Origin: Streptomyces sp. DH12
Lineage (GTDB): Bacteria; Actinomycetota; Actinomycetes; Streptomycetales; Streptomycetaceae
Reading direction: 5' to 3'
Assembly (NCBI RefSeq): GCF_020873895.1
Contig: NZ_JAHWGT010000025.1
Span: 1-64,000, forward strand
Length of the DNA: 64,000 nucleotides
This document shows, one piece after another, positions 46,809 through 55,512 of this stretch; the first letter of the stretch is position 1; the number at the start of each line of letters is the position of its first letter. The notes under the pieces were generated by a model, which was not told the origin of the DNA, made no database searches, and saw only the letters and a list, made by a program, of their open reading frames with translations. Position numbers and translations under genes: made by a program.

Positions 46809-48217
46809 CGGGCGTCCTCCGGTTGTACGGGCGGCGGCGCGGCCCCGGCGGTACCGCCCCCGCCGCCCGCCGCGGCGCCGGCCGGGGCGGCGCCGGGGGC
46901 GCGGGCGGAGTCGCTGACGCGGATGAGCAGCGCCACCATGATCCAGTTGGTGACGACGGAGGAGCCGCCCTGCGCGAGGAACGGCATCGCCATCCCCGTC
47001 AGCGGGATCAGCCCCGTCACGCCCCCCGCGATGACGAACACCTGGAGCGCCAGGATGGACGCCAGCCCGATCGCCAGCAGCCGCCCGAACGGGTCGCGCA
47101 GCGCCAGCCCCCAGCGGTAGCCGCGGGCGACGAGCAGCGTGTACAGCAGGAAGAGCGCGGTCAGGCCGACGTACCCCAGCTCCTCGCCCGCGGTGGCGAG
47201 GATGAAGTCGGACTTGGCGGCGAAGCCGATGAGCGCCGAGTGCCCGAGGCCGAGGCCCGCGCCGAACATCCCGCCCGCGGCGAACGCGAAGAGCGACTGC
47301 GCGAGCTGGCCGGGCCCGCGGCCCGCCTCGATGGAGGCGAAGGGGTGCAGCCAGTCCTCCACCCGCCCGTGCACGTGCGGTTCGAGCGTCCCCACCACGA
47401 ACGCCCCGACGCACGCGAGCAGCAGGCCGACGGCGATCCACCCGGTGCGGCCGGTCGCGACGTACAGCAGGATGACGAACAGGCCGAAGAAGAGCAGCGA
47501 CGTGCCGAGGTCCCGTTCCAGGACGAGCACGCCGACGCTGGTCAGCCAGATCGCCACGACCGGGCCGAGCACCCGCCCGGCCGGCAGCCGCACGCGGCCG
47601 AGGGTGCGGCCGGTGTGTGTCAGCGCGGTGCGGTTGGCGGCGAGGTAGGCGGCGAAGAAGACGGCGAGGAGGATCTTCGCGAACTCGCCCGGCTGGAAGG
47701 ACAGTCCGCCGACCCGGATCCAGATGCGGGCGCCGTTCACGGCGGGGAAGAGGATCGGCACGGTCAGCAGGGCGAGCGCGGCGGCCACCGACACGTACGC
47801 GTACCGCTGGAGGAGCCGGTGGTCGCGCAGGAACACCACCACGGCCGCGAAGAGCGCGAAGCCGAGCGCCGACCAGACCAGCTGCGTCGGCGCGGCCCGG
47901 TCGGCCGGGGTCTCCAGGTCGAGCCGGTAGATGAGGACGAGGCCGAGCCCGTTCAGCAGGACGGCGATGGGCAGCAGGAGCGGGTCGGCGTACGGGGCGG
48001 TGAACCGCACCGCCAGGTGCGCGAGCAGCGCCAGCAGCCCGAGCCCGGCGCCGTACCCGGCGACGTCGGGCGGTACGGCGCCGCTGTGGGCCAGGCCGAC
48101 GTCGGCGTAGCCGAGGACGGAGCACAGCACGGCGCAGACCAGCAGGGAGAGCTCGACACCGCGGCGCTTGGGCAGACGCACTCCGGGCGGCGCGGGGTCC
48201 GGGGTCGCTGCGGTCAT
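46805..48217 (-). CDS. FtsW/RodA/SpoVE-family peptidoglycan polymerase
   Basis: SEDS-family membrane glycosyltransferase, 470 aa, with about ten transmembrane helices. Conserved segments are IWIRVGGLSFQPGEFAK (with the E-F-A-K turn), LVLERDLGTSLLFFGLF, FAFAAGGMFGAGLGLG, ILATAGEELGYVG and GMAMPFLAQGGSSVVTNW. The C-terminus is a Gly/Pro/Ala-rich tail. The ATG at 48217 follows a TACGTT -10-like box (48225-48230) by seven bases and no ribosome site is present, suggesting a leaderless mRNA beginning the SEDS-PBP pair. A TTG at 48226 is the alternative. Confidence 0.94.
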   Translation of the reverse strand: MTAATPDPAPPGVRLPKRRGVELSLLVCAVLCSVLGYADVGLAHSGAVPPDVAGYGAGLGLLALLAHLAVRFTAPYADPLLLPIAVLLNGLGLVLIYRLDLETPADRAAPTQLVWSALGFALFAAVVVFLRDHRLLQRYAYVSVAAALALLTVPILFPAVNGARIWIRVGGLSFQPGEFAKILLAVFFAAYLAANRTALTHTGRTLGRVRLPAGRVLGPVVAIWLTSVGVLVLERDLGTSLLFFGLFVILLYVATGRTGWIAVGLLLACVGAFVVGTLEPHVHGRVEDWLHPFASIEAGRGPGQLAQSLFAFAAGGMFGAGLGLGHSALIGFAAKSDFILATAGEELGYVGLTALFLLYTLLVARGYRWGLALRDPFGRLLAIGLASILALQVFVIAGGVTGLIPLTGMAMPFLAQGGSSVVTNWIMVALLIRVSDSARAPGAAPAGAAAGGGGGTAGAAPPPVQPEDAR

Positions 48218-48277
48218 GGAGGGCAACGTAGCAAGATAAAAGTGCTATGTCCCTTATGTCGTGTTGTGGCATGCCGG

Positions 48278-49600
48278 TCAGGTGCCGGCGGGCGCGTCCT
48301 CGCCGTCCGCGTCGAAGTCCGTGTACTCCGGCAGTGTCAGCCGGGCCACCGCGCCGCCGTCCGGCGCGTTCGCGAAGACCAGCTCCGCGCCGATCACGGC
48401 CGCCTGCCCCCGGGCGATGGTCAGCCCCAGTCCGTGGCCCTTGCTCCCGCTCTCCGTGCGGAACCGCTGCGGCCCGTGCTCCAGGAGGTACGCCGGGTAC
48501 CCCTCGCCGTGGTCGCGGACCGTCACCACCGGCCCGTCGACGGCCACCTCCACCGGGTCGCGCCCGTGCTTGTGGGCGTTGGCCAGCAGATTGCCGAGGA
48601 CCCGCTCCAGCCGCCGCCGGTCGGTCTCCACCCGGGCGTCGCGCACGACCCGCACCGTCGCCCCCGCGCCCGCCGCCCGCACCGCGCGCTCGGCGAGCGG
48701 ACCCAGCGCGTACACGTCGAGGTCCACCGTCTCGCTGCGCGTGTCGAGCCGCGAGATCTCCAGCAGGTCCTCCGTCAGCGCCCGCATCGCCCGCACCCGG
48801 TCCCGCACCAGCTCCGACGGCCGGCCCGGCGGCAGCAGCTCGGCCGCCGCCGACAGGCCAGTGAGCGGGGTGCGCAGCTCGTGCGCCACGTCCGCGGTGA
48901 ACCGCTGCTCGCTCAGCAGCTTCCCCTGGAGCGACGAGGCCATGGTGTCCAGCGCCCCCGACACCGTCGCCACCTCGTCCTGCGGCCGCGTCGGGTCCTT
49001 GGTGCGCGGGTCGTTGACGCGCGCGTCCAGGTCGCCGGCGCTGATCCGCCGCGCCACCTGCGCGGTGAGGTGCAGCCGCCGCGTCACCCGGGTCACCGCG
49101 AACCAGCCGACGAGCAGGGTCGCCCCGATGGCCAGCACCGAGGACCCGAGGATCGCCTGGTCCAGGCCGCTGATGGTGCGCGCGCTCAGCGAGTAGTCGA
49201 CGCGTACGGCCAGGGCCCGCCCGTCCGCCGGGCCCGCCGCCCACATCGTGGGCCGGCCCCGGTGGTCGGCGACCATCGTGCCGCGCTGGCCCCGCGCCGC
49301 GAGGTCCCGCAGCGACGGCGGCAGCCCGACCGGGTCGACGGACGCGAACGGCGGCAGCGGCTCGCCCGCCTCGTACGCCCGCGTCACGTCCTCCAGCCGG
49401 GACAGCGCCTTCTCCCGGGAGGTGTCCACCGTCTGCCGCGTCACCGACACGTGCACCAGCGCGCCGAGCAGCGCCGCCAGCGCGCAGCACATGAGCGTGA
49501 TGAACACGGCGGCCTTCCACGTCAGGGTCGCCGTCCACGCCGGTCGCCGCGGCACGGCCCGCACCCGCCCGGCCCGCGCCCGGCGCACGCCGCCGCTCAC
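48278..49600 (-). CDS. Sensor histidine kinase without adjacent response regulator
   Basis: A 440-aa HisKA kinase. Two membrane helices (AAVFITLMCCALAALLGALV and AILGSSVLAIGATLLVGWFA) flank an extracellular segment of about 100 residues. HAMP follows, then the H-box DVAHELRTPLTGLSAA, the N-box RVLGNLLANAHKHG and the G-box GSKGHGLGLTIARGQ. The GTG at 49600 overlaps the stop of the lipoprotein gene. No response regulator is near, which is unusual for this class. It lies between the lipoprotein and the SEDS-PBP operon, so an envelope signal is plausible. Confidence 0.9.
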   Translation of the reverse strand: MSGGVRRARAGRVRAVPRRPAWTATLTWKAAVFITLMCCALAALLGALVHVSVTRQTVDTSREKALSRLEDVTRAYEAGEPLPPFASVDPVGLPPSLRDLAARGQRGTMVADHRGRPTMWAAGPADGRALAVRVDYSLSARTISGLDQAILGSSVLAIGATLLVGWFAVTRVTRRLHLTAQVARRISAGDLDARVNDPRTKDPTRPQDEVATVSGALDTMASSLQGKLLSEQRFTADVAHELRTPLTGLSAAAELLPPGRPSELVRDRVRAMRALTEDLLEISRLDTRSETVDLDVYALGPLAERAVRAAGAGATVRVVRDARVETDRRRLERVLGNLLANAHKHGRDPVEVAVDGPVVTVRDHGEGYPAYLLEHGPQRFRTESGSKGHGLGLTIARGQAAVIGAELVFANAPDGGAVARLTLPEYTDFDADGEDAPAGT

Positions 49601-50448
49601 CGGCCGGCCGCCGGGTCGCCGGCCGCCGGGTCGCCGGCGTGCGGCGTCGGCCCGGGGGTGGCCGCCGGACCCGGCGCCGTCTCCCGCTCGGCTTCCGGGT
49701 CGGCCTCCGCGGCCCGCTCCGGATCGGGGTCCGGCGGGGCGGCGGGCTTCGGCGGGTTCGGCTTCACCCGGACGATCTCGTCGCGCGTCGGCAGCATCGT
49801 CCGCTGCTGCGCGTCCCACGACCAGGCCGTGCGGTACTCGTAACCGGGGATGCCCGCCGACACCGCCCGCAGGATCAGGTCCCGGCCCGCCAGCTCCACG
49901 CTCACCAGCTGCTCGACGGTGGCCATGATCCGGGTGAGCCCGCCGTTCTCCGGCAGGTAGCAGCGCACCGCGACCAGCTGGTCGGGCATCGTGATGCCGA
50001 CGATCAGCTCGTCCCTGCCGTCGCCGGTCAGGTCGCGGTAGTAGGGCTTGAGGACCGGGCAGGCCTCCGGCGCGCTGCCGCACCGGCGGATCGCGCGGGC
50101 CGTCTCCTCGTAGATGCCGTCGGAGCCGCTGTACTGGTCGGGGCGGGCGTCCACCTCGGCGCGGACCACCGCCACCGGGTCGACCGCGCGGACGTCGCCG
50201 TCCGACACCCGCACCCCGGGGACCCGCTGGGTGTCGCTCTCGCCGTAGTCGATCGGCGGGGCCGTCACCGGCGGCAGGTCGGGCCACAGCCGTACCGGCC
50301 CGACGGCCGTCGGGGTGGCGCCCGCGCTCCGCAGCTCGCCGGCGTTCCCGCACCCCGCCAGCGGCACGAGCAGTGCGGCGGCCGCGGCGAGGGGCAGCAG
50401 GCGGGTGGCGGCGCGCACGGCGGTGCGGCGGCTGCGGTGCGGGGTCAC
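49597..50448 (-). CDS. Envelope lipoprotein coupled to sensor kinase
   Basis: A 283-aa lipoprotein. The signal sequence ends in the lipobox LAGC with Cys33. The mature protein has a central segment, YYRDLTGDGRDELIVGITM, similar to FG-GAP/VCBS calcium-binding turns and to the CseA lipoproteins that modulate the CseC kinase of the sigE operon. The C-terminal 60 residues are Pro/Asp/Glu/Ala-rich, ending with GDPAAGDPAAGR. The start is a GTG. Its stop overlaps the kinase start (GTGA), so it is probably a co-sensor for that kinase. Confidence 0.8.
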   Translation of the reverse strand: MTPHRSRRTAVRAATRLLPLAAAAALLVPLAGCGNAGELRSAGATPTAVGPVRLWPDLPPVTAPPIDYGESDTQRVPGVRVSDGDVRAVDPVAVVRAEVDARPDQYSGSDGIYEETARAIRRCGSAPEACPVLKPYYRDLTGDGRDELIVGITMPDQLVAVRCYLPENGGLTRIMATVEQLVSVELAGRDLILRAVSAGIPGYEYRTAWSWDAQQRTMLPTRDEIVRVKPNPPKPAAPPDPDPERAAEADPEAERETAPGPAATPGPTPHAGDPAAGDPAAGR

Positions 50449-50758
50449 GGTGGTTCCGGTGCTCCAGTCGACGGTCCTGCCCCGACCCTATTTCGTCCGC
50501 GACACGGCCGCCGTCCGCCGGGGGCGGAGGGGGCCGTCGGGGCGCGGGGCCCACGGTAGGCGGCGGGCGTTGCGATGGGCCCTCGACCGTGTAACAGCCG
50601 CCCCACACCCGTACCGCCACCCCGGCGCCCGGGGTGCGGCCCCGCGCCGCAACGGAGCCAGGGCGCCAGGGCGCCACGGGCCCCAGGGCGCCACGGGTGC
50701 CACCGCGGTACGGGCGTCACCGCCTCACGGGTGCCACCGCGGTACGGGCGCCACCGCC
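50449..50758. repeat. Gap with a 34-bp tandem repeat
   Basis: A 310-base gap between the lipoprotein gene and the zinc-ribbon gene, both minus. It holds two 34-base units at 50692-50725 and 50726-50759 (33 of 34 identical), each with CACCGCGGTACGGG. A shorter repeat GGGCGCCA lies to the left at about 50660-50695. No gene is seen. Confidence 0.7.
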
Positions 50759-51022
50759 TCACCGCGGGTGTGAGCTGCCTCCGCGGACGCCGCCGTTCCC
50801 GGCGAGCCGCTCCGCCTCCGCGGCGGTGATCTTCCGCTCGACGCCGCAGAACGCGCACTGCGTCCGGTACGAGGTGGAGACGGGGAACAGCGGCACGAAG
50901 AAGAGCGTGAACTTCGTGACCCGGCGGCGCACCGCGTGCGCCGCCGGGGTGCCGCACCCGCCGCACACCAGGGTCACCGTCGCCAGGTGGTACAGGTACC
51001 CCTTGGTACCGAAGACGATCAC
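50759..51022 (-). CDS. Zinc-ribbon small protein
   Basis: An 87-aa protein of a type conserved in streptomycetes. It begins IVFGTKGYLYHLATVTLVCG and has two CxxC pairs (CGGC and CAFC) flanking TKFTLFFVPLFPVST, a probable treble-clef or zinc ribbon with a hydrophobic loop. It starts with GTG at 51022, overlapping the HEAT-repeat gene's stop by four bases, so it is translationally coupled. The stop sits in the tandem-repeat region. Function unknown. Confidence 0.82.
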   Translation of the reverse strand: MIVFGTKGYLYHLATVTLVCGGCGTPAAHAVRRRVTKFTLFFVPLFPVSTSYRTQCAFCGVERKITAAEAERLAGNGGVRGGSSHPR

Positions 51023-53307
51023 TCGGGTGCCTCCGTCGCCGGCTCGCCCAGCGCCCGCCGGCACAGTTCCAGCAGCCGTTCGTCCTGGTGGATGTCGTGG
51101 TCGCCGGAGACGCCAGCCGAGACGTTGTGCCGCCGGGTACGGGCCAGCTCGGCGCGCAGCAGCGGCTCGGCCTCCGCCGCCGCCCGGCCCGCGGGCCCCA
51201 GTTCGGCGAGGCACTCGGCGACGTCGATCCGGGTGTGGCGGTTCTCCCGCCAGGCGGCCAGCAGCACCGGCAGCGTCTCGCCGAGGCCCCCGGTCACCCG
51301 GCTCAGCGCCGTCGCCGCGTCGACGCGCAGCCAGACGTCCCGCGCGGTCAGGCAGGCGCGCAGCTCGGGCGCGGCCGCGCGGGCCGACCCGCCGAACGCC
51401 CCGAGCACCCACGCCGCCGCCCGCCGGTCGTGCGCGTCCGGCGCCGACAGCAGCGACCGCAGCCGCGGCAGGACGGCGCCGGCGTCGCCCTCGACGGCCC
51501 ACAGCGCCCGCGCGGCGGCCGTCGCCGTCCCCGCGCGGGGGTCGTCCAGCAGCGGCCGTACGTCCGCGACCGCCTCCCGGGCCGCCGGGCCGAACGCGGC
51601 GACCGCCCGCAGCGCCGACTCCTGCACCCACTCGCGGCGGACCGCCGGCGCCCCGCGCAGCACGCGCAGCACCTCCGGCAGCGCCTCCACCGCTCTCCAC
51701 CCGGCCAGCGCCAGCAGCAGTGGCGCCGACCGCTCGCCGAGGTCGTCGTCGAGCGGCAGCGCGCCGAGCCGCCGGCGCAGCGCCGGCACCAGCGCGGCGC
51801 CCGCCTCGCCCAGGTGGGGGAGCGCGTACAGCAGCCGGCCGTCCGTCTCGGGCCGTTCCAGGGCGCGGGCGAGCACCGGCACGGCGCGGGCGTCGCCGGC
51901 CCGGGTCAGCGCGAGCAGGGCGCCCGCCGAGCCGGGCCGGCCGCCCATCCACTCCGTGGCCCAGGGCGCGGGGTCCTCGGCGACGCGCGCGGCCAGGTCG
52001 TCCGTGGCGGGCCCGGCCAGCGCGAACAGCCCCTCCAGCCAGCTCGCCGCCGCCGCCCGCAGCCGGGGCTCCGGGTCGTGCAGCTGCTCACCCACGAGCC
52101 GCACCACCTCGTCGTACCCGCCGCGCCAGGTGCGCACGAGGCCGCCGCACATCCACACGGCGTCGGTCCGCTGGGCGCCGTCGGGGCTGCGCAATTGGGC
52201 GGTGATCAGGGCGATGCGGTCGTCGACCCGGTCGTCGAGGGCGCTGTGCAGCGTACGGAGCAGGTCGTCCGCCCACGCCGCGCCGCGGCCCGCCCGCTGC
52301 TCCTCGCGCTCCTCGCGCAGCTGCCCCACGAGGGTCGGCGCGGCGGGGCGCAGATCGGTGGACTCCGCCGGCTGGGCGGGGTGCACGGGGTGCGACGTGC
52401 CCAACGCGTCCCGTACACCCGGCACGGCCCAGGAGTTGGCCGAATTAAACGCGTTGGCAGGCAAGTTGAGTGGGGTGCGGCCGGGGCCTCCGGCCGCCCC
52501 GGGCGGTCCGCCCGGTCCGCAGGGGCAGCCGCCCCCGGGGCCGTCCGCGCCCGTGCACCGGCCGGGCCCGGCCTGCCGCAGCTCGGTGAGGAGGGCGGTG
52601 ACGGTCGGTACGACGTCCCCCGGGAGCCGCCCGGGAGCGCAGCGGGCCAGCTGGGCCAGGGCCGCCAGCCGCAGCGCGGGGTCCTGCGCCGCCCCGGACA
52701 GCCAGCTCAGCCAGCCGGCCGTCTCGTCGCGCAGCGACTCGTACCGCAGGGCGATCCGGCCGACCGCCTCGACCAGCGCCAGGCGCACCTCGGTGTCCGT
52801 CTCGACCGTCAGCCGCTCCCGCAGCAGGTCGAGGACCCGGACGGGGTCGCCGTGCAGCGAGGCCAGCGCGCCCGGGACGGCGAGGCGGACCTCCCGGTCC
52901 GCGTCCCCGACCAGCGCCAGGAAGACGTCCGCGCCCGCGGCGACCGCGGCGGCGGCCATGGCGTAGTTGGCGGCGTCCTCGAACTCCTCGTCCTCGGGGT
53001 CGAGTTCCTCCAGCTCGTCGTCGCCCGACAGGTCGATGCCGCCGATGCTGGCGAGCAGTTCGACCACGCAGCCGCGGTCCTGCACCTCGGGGCAGGCCAC
53101 GAGTTCCAGCAGGAACGGGATGCACGCCAGCGTCGAGTCGTACACGTCGCCCTGGTGGTGCACCGAGCCGTAGATCCCGTCCAGCGCCGCCTCGCGCTCC
53201 GCCGGGTCGTCGGACGCCAGTCCGCGCAGCAGCGCGGGCACGTCGTCGGCCGGGCCGTAGGCATGACCCAGCGAGGCCCAGTCGACTTCGTCGATCCCCG
53301 TGAACAT
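51019..53307 (-). CDS. HEAT-repeat protein
   Basis: A 762-aa all-helical protein made of repeated HEAT-like pairs (for example RLAALAQLARCAPG, SPLLLALAGWRAVEALPEVL, DRRAAAWVLGAFG, AATALSRV). A low-complexity Gly/Pro linker (GPGGGCPCGPGGPPGAAGG) and an Asn/Ser stretch divide it into two solenoids at about residue 290. The start MFTGIDEVDWASLGHAYG is distinctive. No enzymatic motif is seen; such proteins act as scaffolds or adaptors. The ATG at 53307 has GGGAGG upstream. It overlaps the zinc-ribbon gene by four bases. Confidence 0.85.
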   Translation of the reverse strand: MFTGIDEVDWASLGHAYGPADDVPALLRGLASDDPAEREAALDGIYGSVHHQGDVYDSTLACIPFLLELVACPEVQDRGCVVELLASIGGIDLSGDDELEELDPEDEEFEDAANYAMAAAAVAAGADVFLALVGDADREVRLAVPGALASLHGDPVRVLDLLRERLTVETDTEVRLALVEAVGRIALRYESLRDETAGWLSWLSGAAQDPALRLAALAQLARCAPGRLPGDVVPTVTALLTELRQAGPGRCTGADGPGGGCPCGPGGPPGAAGGPGRTPLNLPANAFNSANSWAVPGVRDALGTSHPVHPAQPAESTDLRPAAPTLVGQLREEREEQRAGRGAAWADDLLRTLHSALDDRVDDRIALITAQLRSPDGAQRTDAVWMCGGLVRTWRGGYDEVVRLVGEQLHDPEPRLRAAAASWLEGLFALAGPATDDLAARVAEDPAPWATEWMGGRPGSAGALLALTRAGDARAVPVLARALERPETDGRLLYALPHLGEAGAALVPALRRRLGALPLDDDLGERSAPLLLALAGWRAVEALPEVLRVLRGAPAVRREWVQESALRAVAAFGPAAREAVADVRPLLDDPRAGTATAAARALWAVEGDAGAVLPRLRSLLSAPDAHDRRAAAWVLGAFGGSARAAAPELRACLTARDVWLRVDAATALSRVTGGLGETLPVLLAAWRENRHTRIDVAECLAELGPAGRAAAEAEPLLRAELARTRRHNVSAGVSGDHDIHQDERLLELCRRALGEPATEAPE

Positions 53308-53597
53308 GCCTTCCCTCCCCGTGAACCCTGCACTTGGGGGCAATAGTGCACCACACCGCGGATGGCGATGCCCCGGCAATCGGACACGCCTCGGACACGC
53401 TCCGGACACGTCTCCACGCCCCTTTTCCTCTGTTCTCTGCCCGGTTATCGCCCGGCCAGCCCTCCGCCCGGCGGCCGCCCCGGCCGCCCCCGCCGACGGC
53501 CCGGCGGGCGCCCCGCGGAGGGCGCCCCGCCTCCCCGCGGGGCCCCGCGCCGACACCCGGCGGCCACTCGTGCGGGCGACCGCCGGACGGCCGTCGC
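53308..53597. other. Intergenic region, no gene seen
   Basis: 290 bases between two minus-strand genes, upstream of the HEAT-repeat gene. The part near 53340 is a little AT-richer and could hold its promoter. The rest is GC-rich low-complexity. Nothing else is supported. Confidence 0.4.
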
Positions 53598-54584
53598 CTA
53601 CCCGCCGCCCCCGCCACCACCCCCGTCGCCACCGGTCCCGTCACCCCCACGCTCGCCGCGCCCGCCGCCGGCGCCGTCCCCCCTCCCCTCCTTGAGGCGC
53701 AGCACCGTGGTGACCGTGTGGCGGGTGGTGCCCTGGGCGACCTCCACCTCCAGCGCGGGCGGCACCGACCGGTACGCCACCTCGCCCAGCCCCACCGCCG
53801 TCGCCGTGCCGCCCTCACCGGCGGGGAGGGCGCGCAGCACCGCGCCCGCGCGGGCGCGCAGGGGCGGGGGGAGCGGGCTGGACACGACCGGGGTGTCGTC
53901 GTCGGGGAGGACCAGCACGAGGGCGGCCGGGCGCTGCGCCGGACCGGTGAAGCCGACCACCACCGCGTCGCGCGTGTCGGTGTGCCGCAGCTTGCGCCAC
54001 GCGCGCGTACCGCCCTTGTACGGCTCGTCGAGCCGCTTGACGACCAGCCCCTCGACGCCGATGCCGGGCAGCGTGTCGAACCAGTCGCGGGCGGTGTCCG
54101 GGTCGGTCGTCATCGGCACCGCCTGGAGCGGCGGGCCGAGCGCGGCCAGCAGGGCGACCAGCCGCTCGCGCCGCCGGGCGTACGGGCGGGGGCGCAGGTC
54201 GGCGCCGTCCGCCGCCAGCACGTCGAAGGCGGCGTACGAGGCGGGCAGCCGCCTCGCCAGCGCGGGCGCCCGGCCCGGGGTCGCCGCGGCCCGGCCCTGC
54301 ACGGCGGCGAAGTCGGTGCGGCCGTCGGTCCAGACGACGACCTCCCCGTCGAGGACGGTCCCCTCCGGCAGCGCCAGCGCCGCCGCCGCCAGGTCGGGGA
54401 AGGCGGCCGTGACCAGGCGGTGCGAGCGCGCCTGGAGGACGACCTCGTCGCCCGCGCCCCGGAACAGCACCATCCGGTGGCCGTCGAACTTCGGTTCGTA
54501 CGCCAGTCGGCCCGGGTCGCGCGGCAGGGTGCCCACCGTCCGGGCGAGCGCCACCCGGACGGGTGGGAGGACCGGCGTCCTCAC
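53598..54584 (-). CDS. ATP-dependent DNA ligase (LigD ligase module)
   Basis: The ligase module of the NHEJ LigD system, 328 aa. The adenylated lysine is in AYEPKFDGHRMVL; further motifs are LDGEVVVW, FDVLAADGADL, GVEGLVVKR and the C-terminal WRKLRHTDTRDAVVVG of the OB-fold. The C-terminus ends in a Gly/Arg/Asp-rich tail of about 30 residues. The polymerase module is a separate gene that overlaps it by four bases. This split arrangement is found in Streptomyces, whereas Mycobacterium and Pseudomonas use one fused LigD. It seals ends brought together by Ku. Confidence 0.92.
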   Translation of the reverse strand: MRTPVLPPVRVALARTVGTLPRDPGRLAYEPKFDGHRMVLFRGAGDEVVLQARSHRLVTAAFPDLAAAALALPEGTVLDGEVVVWTDGRTDFAAVQGRAAATPGRAPALARRLPASYAAFDVLAADGADLRPRPYARRRERLVALLAALGPPLQAVPMTTDPDTARDWFDTLPGIGVEGLVVKRLDEPYKGGTRAWRKLRHTDTRDAVVVGFTGPAQRPAALVLVLPDDDTPVVSSPLPPPLRARAGAVLRALPAGEGGTATAVGLGEVAYRSVPPALEVEVAQGTTRHTVTTVLRLKEGRGDGAGGGRGERGGDGTGGDGGGGGGGG

Positions 54585-55471
54585 GGCTCGGGCACCGGCC
54601 CCGCGCCCACGTGCTCGACGAGCGGGCGCAGCAGGTCGCCGTACCGCCGGACGCGGGGCGCCAGGTCGCCGAGGAGGAAGACCAGGGCGCCCGGCTCGTC
54701 GCACGCCTCGACCTCCTCCCAGGTCACGGGGGTGGAGACGGTCGGGGTGGGGCGGGCGCGCAGGGTGTAGGGGGCGGCGGTGGTCTTGGCGGCGGCGTTC
54801 TGGCTGTGGTCGACGAAGACCTTGCCGGGGCGCAGCGCCTTCGCCATCCGGTGCACCACGTGCCGCGGGTGCTCGGCCTCGGCCTCCACCGCGAGCCTGC
54901 GGGCGTAGGCGGAGACCGCCTCGGAGGGGGTCGGCTCGACCGGCACGTACAGGTGCAGTCCCTTGGCGCCGGAGGTCTTCGCGTACGCGGTCAGGCCGTC
55001 CCGGGCGAGGCGCTCGCGCAGCCACCGCGCGACCCGGCAGCACTCGACGACGGTGGCCGGGGCGCCCGGGTCGAGGTCGAAGACCATCCGGTCGGCGACG
55101 GCCGGCTCCCGGGCCCGCCACTGCGGGGTGTGGAACTCGACCACCAGGTTCGCCGCCCACATCAGCGACGGGAGGTCCTCGACGACCACCTGGCGGGCGC
55201 CGGGGTCCTCCGACCGGGGGACCGGCGCGGTCCTCACCCAGTCGGGCGTGCCGGGCGGCGGGTTCTTGGTGAAGAAGAGCTGTCCTTCGGGACCGTCCGG
55301 GTAGCGCAGGAAGGACAGCGGCCGGTCCCGCAGGTGCGGCAGCAGCGCCTCGGCGACGGTCGCGTAGTAGTGCAGGAGCTCGCCCTTGGTGGTGCCCGTG
55401 GCGGGGTGGATGACCTTGTCCAGGTTGCTCAGCGGGAGGCGCCGCCCCTCCACCTCCGTGATCGGCGTCAT
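54581..55471 (-). CDS. LigD-type polymerase/primase (NHEJ)
   Basis: The polymerase module of bacterial NHEJ, 296 aa. It has the family start PLSNLDKVIHPATGTTKGEL, FLRYPDGPEGQLFF, the catalytic aspartates in VFDLDPG, and the KTSGAKGLHLYVP motif. It fills gaps with ribo- or deoxynucleotides before ligation. It is the first gene of the two-gene operon and is divergent from Ku with only 41 bases between starts. The ATG is at 55471; a TATG overlap and no ribosome site suggest a leaderless start. Confidence 0.93.
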   Translation of the reverse strand: MTPITEVEGRRLPLSNLDKVIHPATGTTKGELLHYYATVAEALLPHLRDRPLSFLRYPDGPEGQLFFTKNPPPGTPDWVRTAPVPRSEDPGARQVVVEDLPSLMWAANLVVEFHTPQWRAREPAVADRMVFDLDPGAPATVVECCRVARWLRERLARDGLTAYAKTSGAKGLHLYVPVEPTPSEAVSAYARRLAVEAEAEHPRHVVHRMAKALRPGKVFVDHSQNAAAKTTAAPYTLRARPTPTVSTPVTWEEVEACDEPGALVFLLGDLAPRVRRYGDLLRPLVEHVGAGPVPEP

Positions 55472-55479
55472 AGGATGAG

Positions 55480-55493
55480 AATCCCACGATTCC
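55480..55493. promoter_or_regulatory. Palindrome in the Ku/LigD divergent promoter
   Basis: GAATC-N4-GATTC lies in the 41-bp gap between the two NHEJ start codons. With so little room the two promoters must overlap, and one bound protein at this site could control both operons. Confidence 0.5.
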
Positions 55494-55512
55494 GGTACGA
55501 AAGGGACGAACC

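Noticed and set aside
45300-49538. One long minus-strand frame joining PBP, FtsW and kinase regions
   Set aside because: Only the PBP part is in frame. The FtsW-like and kinase genes are in other frames with overlaps, so this is not a fusion protein.
48278-50448. The sigE-cseABC operon
   Set aside because: The lipoprotein resembles CseA, but no ECF sigma factor and no CseB regulator are present, so it is at most a related module.
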